Of a DNA stretch of 14,061 nucleotides, positions 13,333 through 14,061 are shown piece by piece (positions within the stretch are counted from its first letter, which is position 1; every line of letters starts with the position of its first letter). The stretch comes from Clostridiales bacterium. GTDB taxonomy: Bacteria; Bacillota; Clostridia; Christensenellales; Aristaeellaceae. The stretch is taken from positions 1-14,061 of the forward strand of contig SFJH01000043.1 of the NCBI GenBank assembly GCA_004555155.1, read 5' to 3'. Below the pieces are notes generated by a model. It did no database searches. It was not told the origin of the DNA and saw only the letters and a program-made list of their open reading frames with translations. Made by a program: the position numbers and the translations under genes.

Positions 13333-14061
13333 ATGCAGAAGTACGTATACCTCTTCAGCGAAGGCAACGCTTCCATGCGCAACACCCTTGGCGGCAAGGG
13401 TGCCAACCTCGCTGAGATGACCAACCTGGGACTCCCGGTTCCCCAGGGCTTCACCATCTCCACCGACGCCTGCACCTCTTACTACGAGAACAACCGCCAG
13501 ATCACCGACGAGATCATGGCCCAGATCGAAGAGGCCCTGGCCAAGATCGAAGCCATCAACGAGAAGAAGTTCGGCGACGCGAAGAACCCGCTGCTGGTCT
13601 CCGTGCGCTCCGGCGCCCGCGCCTCCATGCCCGGCATGATGGACACCATCCTGAACCTGGGCATGAACGACGAAGTCGCCGCCGGCCTGATCGCGGGCAA
13701 CCCCGATCCCAAGTTCGAGCGCTTCGTGTACGACTCCTATCGCCGCTTCATCCAGATGTTCTCCGACGTCGTCATGGAAATCTCCAAGAAGACCTTTGAG
13801 GTCATCATCGACGAAGTCAAGGAAAAGAAGGGCGTCACCAACGACATCGATCTGGACGTCAACGACATGAAGGAGCTGGTCGTCCGCTTCAAGGCCTACT
13901 ACAAGGAGCAGAAGGGCGAGGACTTCCCTCTGGATCCCAAGGTGCAGCTGATCGAGGCCGTGAAGGCCGTGTTCCGCTCCTGGGACAACCCCCGCGCCAA
14001 CGTCTATCGCCGCATGAACGACATCCCCTATTCCTGGGGCACCGCCGTCAACGTGCAGCCC
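13333..14061 (+). CDS. ppdK: Pyruvate, phosphate dikinase, N-terminal part (cut by window end)
   Basis: The first 243 residues of an enzyme usually near 870-880. ATG 13333 is chosen because GAGGAGG lies 9 nt upstream; the in-frame ATG at 13324 touches that site. The start MQKYVYLFSEGNASMRNTLG then GGKGANLAEMTNLGLPVPQGFTIST is the diagnostic N-terminus of PPDK's ATP-grasp nucleotide-binding domain, followed by SVRSGARASMPGMMDTILNLG (about 93-113) with its conserved arginine. The enzyme reversibly converts pyruvate, ATP and phosphate to PEP, AMP and pyrophosphate, and in anaerobes is often glycolytic. Catalytic histidine and PEP domains lie outside the window. Codon use (AAC, AAG, ATC, CTG favoured) suggests high expression, as do the promoter and leader hairpin. 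Confidence 0.96.
   Translation, partial: MQKYVYLFSEGNASMRNTLGGKGANLAEMTNLGLPVPQGFTISTDACTSYYENNRQITDEIMAQIEEALAKIEAINEKKFGDAKNPLLVSVRSGARASMPGMMDTILNLGMNDEVAAGLIAGNPDPKFERFVYDSYRRFIQMFSDVVMEISKKTFEVIIDEVKEKKGVTNDIDLDVNDMKELVVRFKAYYKEQKGEDFPLDPKVQLIEAVKAVFRSWDNPRANVYRRMNDIPYSWGTAVNVQP

Noticed and set aside
13275..13712. Minus-strand open frames opposite the start of ppdK
   Set aside because: They overlap the unmistakable PPDK N-terminus and have no supporting signals.

Overview
The window is GC-rich DNA with Gram-positive style expression signals: strong GGAGG-type ribosome sites and near-consensus TTGaca-17-TATAAT promoters lying in AT-rich islands. The gene content (CarD-type factor, der-plsY, a PDZ/radical-SAM DUF512 protein, pyruvate phosphate dikinase, a surface protein with Pro/Thr-rich linkers and peptidoglycan-binding repeats) suggests a high-GC anaerobic Firmicute of the Clostridia, possibly Christensenellales or a relative. 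That placement is inference from gene content and style, not from a marker phylogeny.

Layout. Positions 1-98 look like the right end of an insertion sequence: the tail of an ISL3-like transposase followed by a terminal-repeat-like sequence. It appears to have cut off the 3' end of a small secreted-protein gene (78-533, minus). That gene is translationally coupled to a tagaturonate-reductase-like protein (547-1941, minus) whose key catalytic residues are changed; the pair has its own promoter. Positions 2005-2435 hold a non-coding array of six 65-70 bp tandem units bounded by GC palindromes. Upstream of it is a large unusual membrane protein (2455-5592, minus): zinc ribbon, kinase N-lobe remnant, one membrane segment, four peptidoglycan-binding repeats and three Ig-like domains. 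Then come a HAD phosphatase (5749-6390), a CE4 deacetylase (6541-7236) and a CarD-family regulator (7301-7834), all minus.

From 8029 to 11732 is a clear transcription unit on the minus strand: promoter, der, plsY, xylB, intrinsic terminator. Upstream lies the DUF512 gene with its own promoter and terminator. At the right edge, ppdK starts on the plus strand, divergent from DUF512, and runs off the window. Its leader carries a perfect 14-bp stem-loop at the expected transcript start.

The genes are mostly housekeeping (ribosome assembly, phospholipid synthesis, pyruvate/PEP exchange) mixed with sugar catabolism (xylulokinase, uronate-type dehydrogenase homologue) and envelope functions (peptidoglycan-binding protein, deacetylase). 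I see no defence, secondary-metabolite or CRISPR system. The most unusual items are the zinc-ribbon/kinase-remnant surface protein, the palindrome-bounded repeat array, the catalytically altered uronate reductase homologue, and several leader or promoter dyads.
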